Below, piece after piece: positions 35,693 to 44,053 of a DNA stretch of 50,626 nucleotides (within the stretch, counting starts at the first letter, position 1; every line of letters starts with the position of its first letter). A model generated the notes under the pieces. That model was not told the origin of the DNA. It worked only from the letters and a program-made list of their open reading frames with translations, and made no database searches. The stretch is taken from contig NZ_MOWM01000042.1 of NCBI RefSeq assembly GCF_016082275.1, positions 1 through 50,626 of the forward strand, written 5' to 3'. The translations under genes and the position numbers were made by a program. The stretch comes from Variovorax sp. E3. GTDB taxonomy: Bacteria; Pseudomonadota; Gammaproteobacteria; Burkholderiales; Burkholderiaceae_C.

Positions 35693-36523
35693 ATGAACGC
35701 CCACAACCACTCGCAGCTCCAGGCCGTCGTCTTCGACTGGGCCGGCACCATCCTCGACTTCGGTTCCTGCGCGCCGATGGGCGCCTTCGTGAAACTGTTC
35801 GAACAGTTCGGCGTGGACGTCACCATCGCCGAGGCGCGCGGCCCGATGGGCGTGGCCAAGTGGGACCACATCAAGGCGCTGGGCACGCTGCCGCGCATCG
35901 CCGCGCAGTGGGAAGCAAAGCAGGGCCATGCCTTCGGCGACGCCGACGTTGACAAGCTCTACGAGATCTTCACGCCCATGAACGCGGCCAGCGCGCGCGA
36001 CCATGCCGACTTCATTCCCGGCGCGGTCGAGGCCGTGAACGTGGCGCGCGAGCGTGGCCTGAAGATCGGCTCCACCACCGGCTACAACCGCCCGATCATG
36101 GAAGTGGTCGCGCCCATCGCGGCGGCCGGCGGCTATGCGCCCGACAACCTCGTGTGCGGCGGCGACCTCGCCGAAGGCCGCCCGTCGCCGCTCATGATGT
36201 ACCGCTGCTTCGCCGACCTGGGCGTGTGGCCGCCGTACACGGTGGTCAAGGTCGATGACACCGGCGTGGGGCTGCAGGAGGGCCTCAACGCGGGCACCTG
36301 GGCCGTGGGCCTGGCCGTCAGCGGCAACGTCAACGGGCTCACGCTGGCCGAATGGCGGGCGCTCGACGAAGACGCGCAGCAGGCGCGCCGCGCACGCGCC
36401 ACCGCCGAACTCGAGGCGGCCGGCGCGCACTACGTGATCGACAGCGTGGCCGATCTGCCGCAGGTGCTGGAAGACATCGAGCGCCGGCTGCAGCGCGGCG
36501 AACGGCCTGCGGCCGCCGCCTGA
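35693..36523 (+). CDS. phnX: Phosphonoacetaldehyde hydrolase (phosphonatase)
   Basis: A 276-residue HAD-superfamily enzyme that splits phosphonoacetaldehyde into acetaldehyde and phosphate. Nucleophile Asp15 is in 'VFDWAGT', with the acid/base Asp of other HAD enzymes replaced by Ala as in known phosphonatases. The Schiff-base lysine is Lys56 in 'ARGPMGVAKWDHI'. 'GSTTGYNRPIMEVV' and 'VKVDDTGVGLQEGLNAG' are the later HAD motifs. It is last in the phosphonate operon, 52 bp after the FAD enzyme. Confidence 0.93.
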   Translation: MNAHNHSQLQAVVFDWAGTILDFGSCAPMGAFVKLFEQFGVDVTIAEARGPMGVAKWDHIKALGTLPRIAAQWEAKQGHAFGDADVDKLYEIFTPMNAASARDHADFIPGAVEAVNVARERGLKIGSTTGYNRPIMEVVAPIAAAGGYAPDNLVCGGDLAEGRPSPLMMYRCFADLGVWPPYTVVKVDDTGVGLQEGLNAGTWAVGLAVSGNVNGLTLAEWRALDEDAQQARRARATAELEAAGAHYVIDSVADLPQVLEDIERRLQRGERPAAAA

Positions 36524-36567
36524 GAAGCGGCGGCGTCCGACTTGACGCGTGCCTTCATCGGCCTAGC

Positions 36568-36708
36568 ATGGCCCGCATGCGAAGCACAGCCTTTGTCCTT
36601 CTGTTCTGTCTGGGCCTGCTGACGGCGGGCTGCGACGACAAGCCCAGGCCCGGCGTGCCGGTGCCCAAGGCCACGGCGACCGGCAGCACGGTCGCGCCGC
36701 AGCACTGA
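36568..36708 (+). CDS. Small lipoprotein, 46 residues
   Basis: The sequence is 'MARMRSTAFVLLFCLGL' followed by 'LTAGCDDKPRPGVPVPK', a short signal with a clear lipobox (LTAGC) and a 24-residue Pro-rich tail. ATG at 36577 would give a 43-residue form. Function is unknown; tiny lipoproteins of this layout are common in beta-proteobacteria and often unannotated. No strong ribosome binding site is seen. Confidence 0.55.
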   Translation: MARMRSTAFVLLFCLGLLTAGCDDKPRPGVPVPKATATGSTVAPQH

Positions 36709-36744
36709 GCCGAGTTTCTTCGGCTGGCGACCCGGGCGATTGCC

Positions 36745-36801
36745 GCGTCATGCGCGTCATGCGCGTCATGCGCGTCATGCGCGTCATGCGCGTCATGCGC
36801 G
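36745..36801. repeat. 9-bp tandem repeat, six copies
   Basis: The unit TCATGCGCG occurs six times head to tail from 36748, ending in TCATGCGCGA. It lies between the small lipoprotein and the MFS gene, 62 bp before the latter's start, so copy-number change would alter promoter spacing rather than a protein. Confidence 0.9.
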
Positions 36802-36862
36802 ACGTGGCGCCTGTTCGCGCACGCGGCACGGCTCCCGGGTATCCTCGCCGGGGAGCTAAAAA

Positions 36863-38113
36863 ATGACCACACAAGAGACAACCGCCCACCAGGCGGATTC
36901 GCGCTACGCCATGGTGCGCCTGGCGCTCACGCTGCTGATCATGACGGTCGGCAGCAGCGGCATGTACGTGGTGTCGGTCATGCTGCCGGCAGTGCAGACC
37001 GAGTTCGGCATCGCGCGCGCCGACGCCTCGCTGCCCTACACGCTGCTGATGCTGGGCTTCGGCTTCGGCGGCGTGCTCATGGGCAAGCTGGCCGACCGCG
37101 TCGGCGTGATGTGGCCGCTGCTCATGGGCTCGGTGTTCCTGGGCGTCGGCTACGTCGTCACGGGGCTGTCGGGCGGCATCGTCTCTTTCACCATCGCGCA
37201 GGCGCTGCTCGTGGGCCTGCTCGGCAGTTCGGTGGCCTTCGCGCCGCTGGTGGCCGACACCTCGCTGTGGTTCGTCAAGCGGCGCGGCATCGCGGTGGCG
37301 GTGTGCGCCAGCGGCAACTACCTGGCGGGCGCGGTGTGGCCGCCCATCGCGCAGCATTTCGTCGAGACCGTGGGCTGGCGCCAGACCTACATCGGCATGG
37401 GCATCTTCTGCGGCGTGGCGATGGCGCTGCTCGCGCTGTTCTTCCGCGCGCGGCCGCCCGCGCTGGCCGAAGCGACCCCCGTGCGCGCCCAGGGCAACGC
37501 CGCCGTGCGCGACATGACGCGGCCCTTCGGCCTGAGCATGGGCGCGGCGCAAAGCCTCTTGTGCGTGGCCGGCGTGGCCTGCTGCGTGGCCATGGCGATG
37601 CCGCAGGTGCACATCGTGGCCTACTGCGGCGACCTGGGCTACGGGCCGGCGCAGGGCGCGATGATGCTGTCGCTGATGCTGGGCTTCGGCATCGTGAGCC
37701 GGCTGGTGTCGGGCGCCATCTGCGACCGCATCGGCGGGCTGCGCACGCTGCTGCTGGGCGGCCTGCTGCAATGCGTGGCGCTGCTGCTGTTCCTGCCCTT
37801 CGACGGGCTGGTGCCGCTGTATGTGATCTCGGCGCTGTTCGGGCTGTTCCAGGGCGGCATCGTGCCGTCCTACGCGATCATCGTGCGCGAGCACTTCCCG
37901 CCCAAGGAGGCCGGTGCGCGCGTGGGCACGGTGCTGATGTTCACGCTGTTCGGCATGGCGCTGGGCGGCTGGATGTCGGGCAAGGTGTTCGACCTCACGG
38001 GCAGCTACCACGCGGCCTTCCTGAACGGCATCGGCTGGAACCTGGTCAACGTGAGCATCGCGGCGTTCCTGCTGTTCCGCACGCGGCGCACGCGCGCGTT
38101 CGCGATGGCCTGA
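36863..38113 (+). CDS. Major facilitator superfamily transporter
   Basis: A 416-residue inner-membrane transporter with about 12 transmembrane helices. Loop motif 'GKLADRVGVMWPLLMG' between helices 2 and 3 is the MFS signature, repeated less exactly as 'GAICDRIGGLRTLLLGG' in the second half. The ATG at 36863 follows GGGGAGC. Substrate is unknown; monocarboxylate-like members have similar layouts. It ends 6 bp from the convergent MocR gene. Confidence 0.87.
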   Translation: MTTQETTAHQADSRYAMVRLALTLLIMTVGSSGMYVVSVMLPAVQTEFGIARADASLPYTLLMLGFGFGGVLMGKLADRVGVMWPLLMGSVFLGVGYVVTGLSGGIVSFTIAQALLVGLLGSSVAFAPLVADTSLWFVKRRGIAVAVCASGNYLAGAVWPPIAQHFVETVGWRQTYIGMGIFCGVAMALLALFFRARPPALAEATPVRAQGNAAVRDMTRPFGLSMGAAQSLLCVAGVACCVAMAMPQVHIVAYCGDLGYGPAQGAMMLSLMLGFGIVSRLVSGAICDRIGGLRTLLLGGLLQCVALLLFLPFDGLVPLYVISALFGLFQGGIVPSYAIIVREHFPPKEAGARVGTVLMFTLFGMALGGWMSGKVFDLTGSYHAAFLNGIGWNLVNVSIAAFLLFRTRRTRAFAMA

Positions 38114-38119
38114 CGCGGC

Positions 38120-39537
38120 TCAGGTCGCTTCGGAAACGAGGCGGCCCAGCGTCTGCATGGCCTGCTCGCTGTGTGCGTCCCACGCGTGGCCGTAGTTCAG
38201 CCGCAGGCAGTTGGCGAAGGCGCGCGTCGCCGAGAAGATCGGGCCGGGCGCGACGCTGATGCCCAGCTCCAGCGCCTTGCGATGGATCTCCAGCGCATTC
38301 ACCCGTGCCGGCAGCTCGACCCACAGGAAGTAGCCGCCCAGCGGCCGCGTCGCGCGCGTGCCCGCCGGAAAGTAGTGGCCCACGGCCTGCGCGAAGGTGG
38401 CCTGCTGCATCGCCAGCGTCTGGCGCAGCTTGCGCAGGTGCTTGTCGAGCCCGCCTTTCTCGAGATAGCCCGCGAGCGCGAGCTGCGCGGGCGCCGAAGT
38501 GCTGAGCGTGGTCGTGAGCTTCTGCCGCGCGACCTGCCGTGCAAAGCGCCCGGCCGAGGCCCAGCCGATGCGGTAGCCCGGCGCCAGGCACTTGGAGAAC
38601 GACGAGCAGTGCAGCACCAGCCCTGCGTGTCGAAGGCCTTGGCCGGCGCGGGCCGGCGCTCGCCGAAGTAGAGCTCGGCGTACACGTCGTCCTCGATCAG
38701 CGGCAGCGCATGCCGCGCGAGCAGCGCCACCAGCGCCTTCTTCTTGGCGTCGGGCATCAGGCTGCCGAGCGGGTTCTGGAAGGTCGTCATGAGCCAGCAG
38801 GCGCTGGGCTTGTGCGCGGCGATGGCCAGCTCCAGCGCGCCGAGGTCGATGCCTTCGCCCGGGTGCGTCGGCACCTCGATGGCGCGCAGGCCCATGCGCT
38901 GCAGCGCCTGCAAGGCGGCGTAGAAGGTGGGCGACTCGACGATCACCGCATCGCCGGGCCGCGTCACCGCCGCCAGGCACAGGTTGAGCGCCTCCAGTGC
39001 GCCGTTGGTCACGACCAGCTCGTCGGCCGGCACCGGCATGCCCTCGGCCAGGTAGCGCAGCGCGATCTGCCGGCGCAGCGCCGCGCTGCCGGGCGTGAGG
39101 TCGTCCACCGTGCTCCATGGGTCCAGCGACTTGGCGCTGGCCGCCATGAACTGACCGAGCCGCGCCAGCGGAAACAGCAACGGGCTCGGAAAGGCCGAGC
39201 CGAAGGGCACGACCTTGCGCGACATGCTGGCTTCGAGGATGTCGAACACCTGGTCGCTCACGTCGAGCGACAGCGGGCCGTCGGCCGGGCGCGAGGTGAG
39301 GGTGGACTCGGGCGGCGCGTCGCGCAGGCCGCCGCCCGTCACGTAGTAGCCCGAGCGGTCGCGCGCGCGCACCAGCCCGCGCGCTTCCAGCAGGTAGTAC
39401 GCCTGGAACACCGTGGACGCGCTCACGCCCCGGCTCTGGCCGGTGTGGCGCACCGAGGGCAGGCGGTCGCCGGTCTTCAGGGTGCCGTTGCGGATCGAGG
39501 CCTCGATGTCGGCGGCCAGGGCTTCGTAGCGCTTCAT
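38120..39537 (-). CDS. MocR/PdxR-type GntR regulator with aminotransferase domain (frameshifted as sequenced)
   Basis: About 472 residues after repair. Residues 1-70 are a GntR winged helix ('LKTGDRLPSVRHTGQSRGVSASTVFQAYYLLE' in family order). The rest is a fold-type I aminotransferase-like domain with the PLP lysine in 'CSSFSKCLAPGYRIGW'. The frame breaks near 38621 (CACGCAGGGCTGGTG): 'KAFDTQG' should continue to 'LVLHCSSFSK', and one missing base explains it. Such proteins sense PLP or amino compounds. Likely targets are its own promoter and the divergent DUF2970-cytochrome genes; the MFS gene converges with it. Confidence 0.85.
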
Positions 39538-39550
39538 TCGGCAGCACTTT

Positions 39551-39581
39551 ATCTGCACCGGTCAATTGAGGCGGATCTGCA
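39551..39581. promoter_or_regulatory. Direct repeats in the MocR-cytochrome divergent region
   Basis: ATCTGCA occurs at 39551-39557 and again at 39575-39581, 24 bp apart, between the MocR start (39537) and the DUF2970 start. MocR proteins commonly bind direct repeats in their own promoters, so this is a candidate operator. Confidence 0.4.
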
Positions 39582-39618
39582 TCTGTTTTTTTCGGAGGCG
39601 ATGGGGCACAGTGGGCCC

Positions 39619-39807
39619 ATGTCCAATCTCATGCGCGCGGTGCGCGCCGTTCTCTGGAGCTTCATCGGGCTGGGCGGCCGTCGCGCCGACGCCGACAAGC
39701 GGACCGCGCAGGTCGGCATCCTGCCGCTGATCGGCGTGGCGCTCGTCATGGTGCTGCTGCTGATCGCCGGCCTGCTGGCCCTTGCGCATTACGCCGCCGG
39801 CGCATGA
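39619..39807 (+). CDS. DUF2970 family small membrane protein
   Basis: A 62-residue protein with 'MRAVRAVLWSFIGLGGRR' at the start, a charged middle, and one transmembrane helix ('LPLIGVALVMVLLLIAGLLAL' near residues 35-55), matching DUF2970. An in-frame ATG at 39601 is an alternative start with GGAGG very close to it. The stop overlaps the start of the first cytochrome (ATGA), so the three genes form one unit. Function is unknown. Confidence 0.75.
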   Translation: MSNLMRAVRAVLWSFIGLGGRRADADKRTAQVGILPLIGVALVMVLLLIAGLLALAHYAAGA

Positions 39808-40511
39808 AGGCCGGGCTCCGACTGGCCGCCGTGGCGCTGCTGCTTGGCGTGCAGGGCATGGCGGGCGCCGCGTCGCCCGCTGCCGTGCCCGACACCATCG
39901 CGCAGCGCGTGGCCGCCTGCATCGCCTGCCACGGGCGCGAAGGCGCGACCACCAATGCCGGCTTCTTTCCGCGCCTGGCGGGCAAGCCGGCGGGCTACCT
40001 GTTCAACCAGCTCGTGAGTTTTCGCGACGGGCGCCGCTCGAACAGCGACATGGCGTACATGGTGCAGCACATGTCCGACGCGTACCTGCGCGAGATCGCC
40101 GAGTACTTCGCGGGGCTGCAGTTGCCGTACCCGCCCATCGCCGGTACCAGCGACGCGTCGCCCGAGCAGCTGCGGCGCGGCCGCAAGCTCGCGCTCGAAG
40201 GCGATGCGGCGCGCGGCGTGCCCGCCTGCGTGCAATGCCACGGCGCGGCGCTCACGGGCGTGCAGCCGGCGATTCCGGGGCTGCTGGGGCTGCCGCGCCT
40301 GTACGTGTCGTCGCAGCTCGGCGCGTGGCTCACGAACGAGCGGCATGCGCTGGCGCCCGACTGCATGGCCGACATCGGCCGGCGCATGACCACCGCCGAC
40401 ATCAACGCCGTGGCGAGCTGGCTGGCCGTGCAGCCGATGCCTGCCGACACGAAGCCCGCGGCCTCGTTGCCCGCGCCGCTGCCGGTGGCATGCGGCGGCA
40501 TGCCGAAGTGA
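39804..40511 (+). CDS. Dihaem cytochrome c, periplasmic
   Basis: A 235-residue secreted cytochrome with a signal peptide ('LAAVALLLGVQGMAGAAS') and two haem-binding CXXCH motifs, 'CIACH' near residue 39 and 'CVQCH' near residue 147. The paired class I domains resemble cytochrome c4. Methionines in the second half of each domain could be the sixth ligands. It lies just before a trihaem cytochrome, and together they may carry electrons from a periplasmic dehydrogenase to an oxidase. No dehydrogenase catalytic subunit is adjacent. Confidence 0.85.
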   Translation: MKAGLRLAAVALLLGVQGMAGAASPAAVPDTIAQRVAACIACHGREGATTNAGFFPRLAGKPAGYLFNQLVSFRDGRRSNSDMAYMVQHMSDAYLREIAEYFAGLQLPYPPIAGTSDASPEQLRRGRKLALEGDAARGVPACVQCHGAALTGVQPAIPGLLGLPRLYVSSQLGAWLTNERHALAPDCMADIGRRMTTADINAVASWLAVQPMPADTKPAASLPAPLPVACGGMPK

Positions 40512-40521
40512 GGGCCGCCGC

Positions 40522-41805
40522 ATGAAGCTGCGACACATCGGCTGGACCCTGCTGACCCTGATCGTGCTGCTGGCCGTGGCCGGCGGTGTCGTGCTGGCCA
40601 TGAACCTGCGCGGGGAAGACCCGCTGCCCGAGCGGGCCGAGGCCTTCAACGCGACGCCGCAGATGGTCGAGCGCGGGCGTTACCTCGCGCTGGCCGGCAA
40701 CTGCGCGGGTTGCCATACGACGCGCGGCGGCCGGCCCTACGAGGGCGGCCTGCCGATCGAGACGCCCTTCGGCACGGTCTATTCAAGCAACCTGACGCCC
40801 GACGACAGAACCGGCATCGGCAGCTGGAGCAGCGCGCATTTCTGGCGCGCGATGCACAACGGGCGGAGCAAGGACGGACGGCTGCTGTACCCGGCGTTTC
40901 CGTACCCGAACTTCACCAAGGTGACGCGTGAGGACTCGGATGCGATCTATGCGTTCCTGCGCAGCGTGGCACCGGCGCCCGCGCCGAACCTTGCGCACCG
41001 GTTGCGCTTTCCGTACGACACGCAGGCCGCACTGGCCGTATGGCGCGCGCTCTCGTTCAAGCCCGAGACTTTCGTCGCGAATGCAGGCAAGCCCGCCGAG
41101 TGGAACCGGGGCGCGTACCTGGTCGATGGCCTCGGCCACTGCATCGCCTGCCATGGCAGCCGCAATTCGCTGGGCGCGACGGAAACGAAGCGCGGCCTGT
41201 CGGGCGGCCTGATCGCCATCGAGAACTGGTACGCGCCGTCGCTCAACGATCCGCACGAAGCCGGCGTGGCCGATTGGCCGACCGCCGATGTCGTCGCCCT
41301 CCTTCAGACCGGCGTGGCGCCGCGCGGCTCCGTCATGGGCCCGATGGCCGACGTGGTGTTCCGCAGCACGCAGTACCTGGGTGATGCGGACTTGACCGCG
41401 ATGGCCAGCTACCTCAAAGACCTGCCCGACATGCCGAAGCAGGAAGAACAAGTCACCACCAAGGCCCCCATCCGCCGCGATGCCGGCACCATGGCACGCG
41501 GCGCGAAGATCTACGACCAGCGCTGCGCCTACTGCCATGGCGACCAGGGCCAGGGTGCGAGCGGCGCCTATCCGCCGCTGGCGGGCAATCGCGCCGTGAA
41601 CATGGCGCAGCCCACCAACCTGATCCAGGTGATCGCGCATGGCGGCTTCCTGCCCACGACAGCGGGCAACCCGCGTCCCTACGGCATGCCGCCTTTCGGG
41701 CAGACGCTCGATGCTTCGGAAGTCGCTGCAGTGCTGACCTACATCCGAGGTTCGTGGGGCAACGACAGCGCGCCCGTCACGCAGCTCGACACGATGCGCC
41801 GCTGA
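40522..41805 (+). CDS. Trihaem cytochrome c, alcohol-dehydrogenase-subunit type
   Basis: A 427-residue protein with an N-terminal membrane anchor ('TLLTLIVLLAVAGGVVLAM') and three CXXCH motifs: 'CAGCH' (about residue 61), 'CIACH' (about 210) and 'CAYCH' (about 337). Three-haem arrangement with 'ERGRYLALAGNCAGCH' is typical of the cytochrome subunit of membrane-bound alcohol, aldehyde or gluconate dehydrogenases. The flavin or PQQ subunit is not encoded next to it. It converges with the lipoxygenase gene, 9 bp between stops. Confidence 0.85.
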   Translation: MKLRHIGWTLLTLIVLLAVAGGVVLAMNLRGEDPLPERAEAFNATPQMVERGRYLALAGNCAGCHTTRGGRPYEGGLPIETPFGTVYSSNLTPDDRTGIGSWSSAHFWRAMHNGRSKDGRLLYPAFPYPNFTKVTREDSDAIYAFLRSVAPAPAPNLAHRLRFPYDTQAALAVWRALSFKPETFVANAGKPAEWNRGAYLVDGLGHCIACHGSRNSLGATETKRGLSGGLIAIENWYAPSLNDPHEAGVADWPTADVVALLQTGVAPRGSVMGPMADVVFRSTQYLGDADLTAMASYLKDLPDMPKQEEQVTTKAPIRRDAGTMARGAKIYDQRCAYCHGDQGQGASGAYPPLAGNRAVNMAQPTNLIQVIAHGGFLPTTAGNPRPYGMPPFGQTLDASEVAAVLTYIRGSWGNDSAPVTQLDTMRR

Positions 41806-41814
41806 GCGCGTCCC

Positions 41815-43824
41815 TCAGATGTTCGTGCTCGAAGGAATGCGGCTGGGCAGCAGGTGCTCGTAGGGCCGGGAGCGCGTGGTGTTGCGCTGGCGGATGGTGC
41901 TCTCGATGCCCGCGAGCGCATTGCGAAAGCGCTCCAGCGGCCCGCCTTGCCCCGAGATGGCGGGGTCGAGCAGCACCGGCAAGTGCGGGAACGTGTTGTC
42001 CTTGTATTCGCCGAGCGGCCGGTAATACACGCCGCCGAGAATGTGGAAGAGCAGGATCTGCTCCTGCGCGCCGAGCCGTGAAGGCAGCATCTGCGACCAG
42101 CTCGCCTCGCTCTGCCCCGCGCTCGTCAAGGGAGCCGGAACGCCGCCCGCGCCTGCGCTGAAGGGCGCATACGTCATCACCGAGTACTGCGGGAAGTTCA
42201 CCGCCGCATGCTGCGCGCTGGTGTTGAAGATGATCGCGGTGAGCACGTCGACCAGCTGCGCGCGCGTGGTGATGGGGCGAAAGCCGTGCACCTTGCCGCT
42301 GGTCGCGAGCTCGGTGGCCCAGGCCTTGAGTTCGTAGTCGCCGGTCACGTCGCCGTCGCTCAGGTAGTAGGCGGCCACGTAGTCGCCGACCCATTGCGCG
42401 ATGGCGTTCCACACCAGCAGCGCGTCGTCGCGGTAGGGGTAGTCGGGCAGGGCGGTGGTGTCGTCCACGCCGCGCGTGCGCAGGTCGTTGGGCAGCATCA
42501 TGCGGTCGTGGAAGTCGTAGGCCAGCCGGTCGCGGCCGCACTCGCGCTGCAGCGTCTCGATGGGCGCGGTGAGGATCACGTCGCCCGTGGTCAGCGGCGC
42601 CATGATGATCAGCGTGGCCGCCTCGTTGATGAACATCGCGCCTTCCAGGTGCGGCGACAGCAGCCGGCTCAGCGGGTGCGCCGTGGCGAACTGGCGCTGC
42701 GTGGCCATGGCGAAGGCCTCCGACATCAGGTGCGTGCGGCCCAGGTGCACGAACATCTCGTGGTAGTTGAAGTCGGCCACCTGCACCGCGGTCTTGGCCG
42801 ATTGCCAAGCCCAGTAGGCCTCGGCATTGGCGGTGTCGTCCACGCGCAGGAAGATCGGGCTCAGGGCCGGGTCCTGCCCGCACTGGATGGCCACCGGCAC
42901 CAGCGAGCGGCCGGTCTTCGGCCGCGCGAACAGCGCGATGGGCGCGTAGACGTAGCCGGTGCCCGTGAGCGGCTTGCTCACCGGCGCCGTCGGCGCCATG
43001 TCGCCCAGGCCTTCATAGTCGAGCAGGTAGAGCCGGCCCGACGCCGCCGCGTCCGCGAGGCTGTCGCTGGCGCCCATCACCTGCTGGAACTGCGCGTCGT
43101 TCAGCGGGAACTTGGTGGGCAGCACCGTCGCCTTCTGGATGAGCGTCGGGTTGGGGCCGGCCACGCGCATGGCCGCGAACAGGTCGTTGTCGTGCAGCAG
43201 CTGCGAGATGGCGGGCTTCTCGATGGTCACGAACAGCGCGTCGTACTGCGCCACCGTCTTCGGGCCGTTCAGCGCGCCGAGCGGGCCCTGGGACAGCAGG
43301 TCGTGGTGGATCTGCTTGAGCTGCGTGCCGATGTCGCCCGCCGTGCCGGCAAGGGTGGCCAGCAGGTTCAGCACCGTCGCGGGCAGCGTGAGCAGGCCGC
43401 CGTTCGCGGCCAGCAACTGGTCGAAGCTGGCCTGCAGGCCGGCAAGGCGCGTACGCAGGTTGTCCAGCGCCTGCAGGCTGCCCGAGGCCAGCGCGCTGGT
43501 GGCGAACGACGCCGCGAAGTTGGTCACGGCCTCGACGGCCTTCGCGATGGTCTTGAGCTGGTGCTCGAGCGCGGGCAACTCGCCCGCGGGCACCACCGCG
43601 CCCATCGGCACGCCCGCGAGGTTGAGGTGCGATTCGGTCCAGATGTAAGTGGCCTGCCGCCCGACCAGTTCGAGCCGCCGCAACGTGGCGCTGATCGGAT
43701 CGATCTTCTGCGGCAGCGTGGGCTTGAGCACAGGCAGCGCCGCCGAAGCGGTCGAAGGCTTGCCGGCCAGCAGGCCCAGGCCGCCCGCCGAGGCGGACCA
43801 TTTGAGGATGTCTCTGCGCTTCAT
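41815..43824 (-). CDS. Tat-exported bacterial lipoxygenase
   Basis: A 669-residue non-haem iron lipoxygenase that would add O2 to polyunsaturated fatty acids. Iron ligands fit the family: His355 and His360 in 'NYHEMFVHLGRTH', His539 and Asn543 in 'TSAQHAAVNFPQ', and the C-terminal Ile669 ('SSTNI'). The N-terminus 'MKRRDILKWSASAGGLGLLAG' is a twin-arginine signal, so the folded iron enzyme is probably exported to the periplasm or beyond. Residues 30-270 replace the animal PLAT domain. A large palindrome 50-90 bp upstream may regulate it. The substrate is probably foreign, as bacteria of this group are not known to make such fatty acids. Confidence 0.88.
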   Translation of the reverse strand: MKRRDILKWSASAGGLGLLAGKPSTASAALPVLKPTLPQKIDPISATLRRLELVGRQATYIWTESHLNLAGVPMGAVVPAGELPALEHQLKTIAKAVEAVTNFAASFATSALASGSLQALDNLRTRLAGLQASFDQLLAANGGLLTLPATVLNLLATLAGTAGDIGTQLKQIHHDLLSQGPLGALNGPKTVAQYDALFVTIEKPAISQLLHDNDLFAAMRVAGPNPTLIQKATVLPTKFPLNDAQFQQVMGASDSLADAAASGRLYLLDYEGLGDMAPTAPVSKPLTGTGYVYAPIALFARPKTGRSLVPVAIQCGQDPALSPIFLRVDDTANAEAYWAWQSAKTAVQVADFNYHEMFVHLGRTHLMSEAFAMATQRQFATAHPLSRLLSPHLEGAMFINEAATLIIMAPLTTGDVILTAPIETLQRECGRDRLAYDFHDRMMLPNDLRTRGVDDTTALPDYPYRDDALLVWNAIAQWVGDYVAAYYLSDGDVTGDYELKAWATELATSGKVHGFRPITTRAQLVDVLTAIIFNTSAQHAAVNFPQYSVMTYAPFSAGAGGVPAPLTSAGQSEASWSQMLPSRLGAQEQILLFHILGGVYYRPLGEYKDNTFPHLPVLLDPAISGQGGPLERFRNALAGIESTIRQRNTTRSRPYEHLLPSRIPSSTNI

Positions 43825-43872
43825 CGGGGGAATTCCCTGTCGTTATGGATCTGGGGAAGGCCGAAAAAAGTG

Positions 43873-43914
43873 TCCGGCCACTAAATCGAACGCTCGTTCT
43901 ATTTGGTGGCCGGA
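43873..43914. promoter_or_regulatory. Long palindrome upstream of the lipoxygenase (operator or terminator)
   Basis: The arms pair across a central GAACG-CT-CGTTC, continuing through AAAT/ATTT and CCGGCCA/TGGCCGG, with two mismatches in about 20 positions. A GAACG-N2-CGTTC centre is typical of TetR-family operators. On the minus strand it is followed within a few bases by TTTTTT, so it could also terminate the upstream 5'-nucleotidase transcript. Confidence 0.55.
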
Positions 43915-44053
43915 TTCTGCGGAGGGGCTCCAGCGTTGGCAATGAGGGTTGGTGCCTAGCGCGAAGGTGCTCATGCGGCGCGTGCCGATGCGCACGCGAA
44001 CGAGTGGGTGCAGGGCGCGCCGCGCCGGCGCCCACTGCCGCTACCGCTGCCGT
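43915..44053. other. Intergenic stretch between lipoxygenase palindrome and 5'-nucleotidase
   Basis: Together with the palindrome this is a 229-bp gap without a gene. Apart from the palindrome I see no clear promoter or further repeat. Confidence 0.4.

Noticed and set aside
32863..35955. A 1030-codon minus-strand open frame opposite phnU, the FAD gene and phnX
   Set aside because: Same reason: a composition-driven antisense frame across three well-supported genes.
36708..36725. Short hairpin after the small lipoprotein (AGCCGA with TCGGCT) as a terminator
   Set aside because: The stem is only 6 bp and is followed by GC-rich sequence without a T run.
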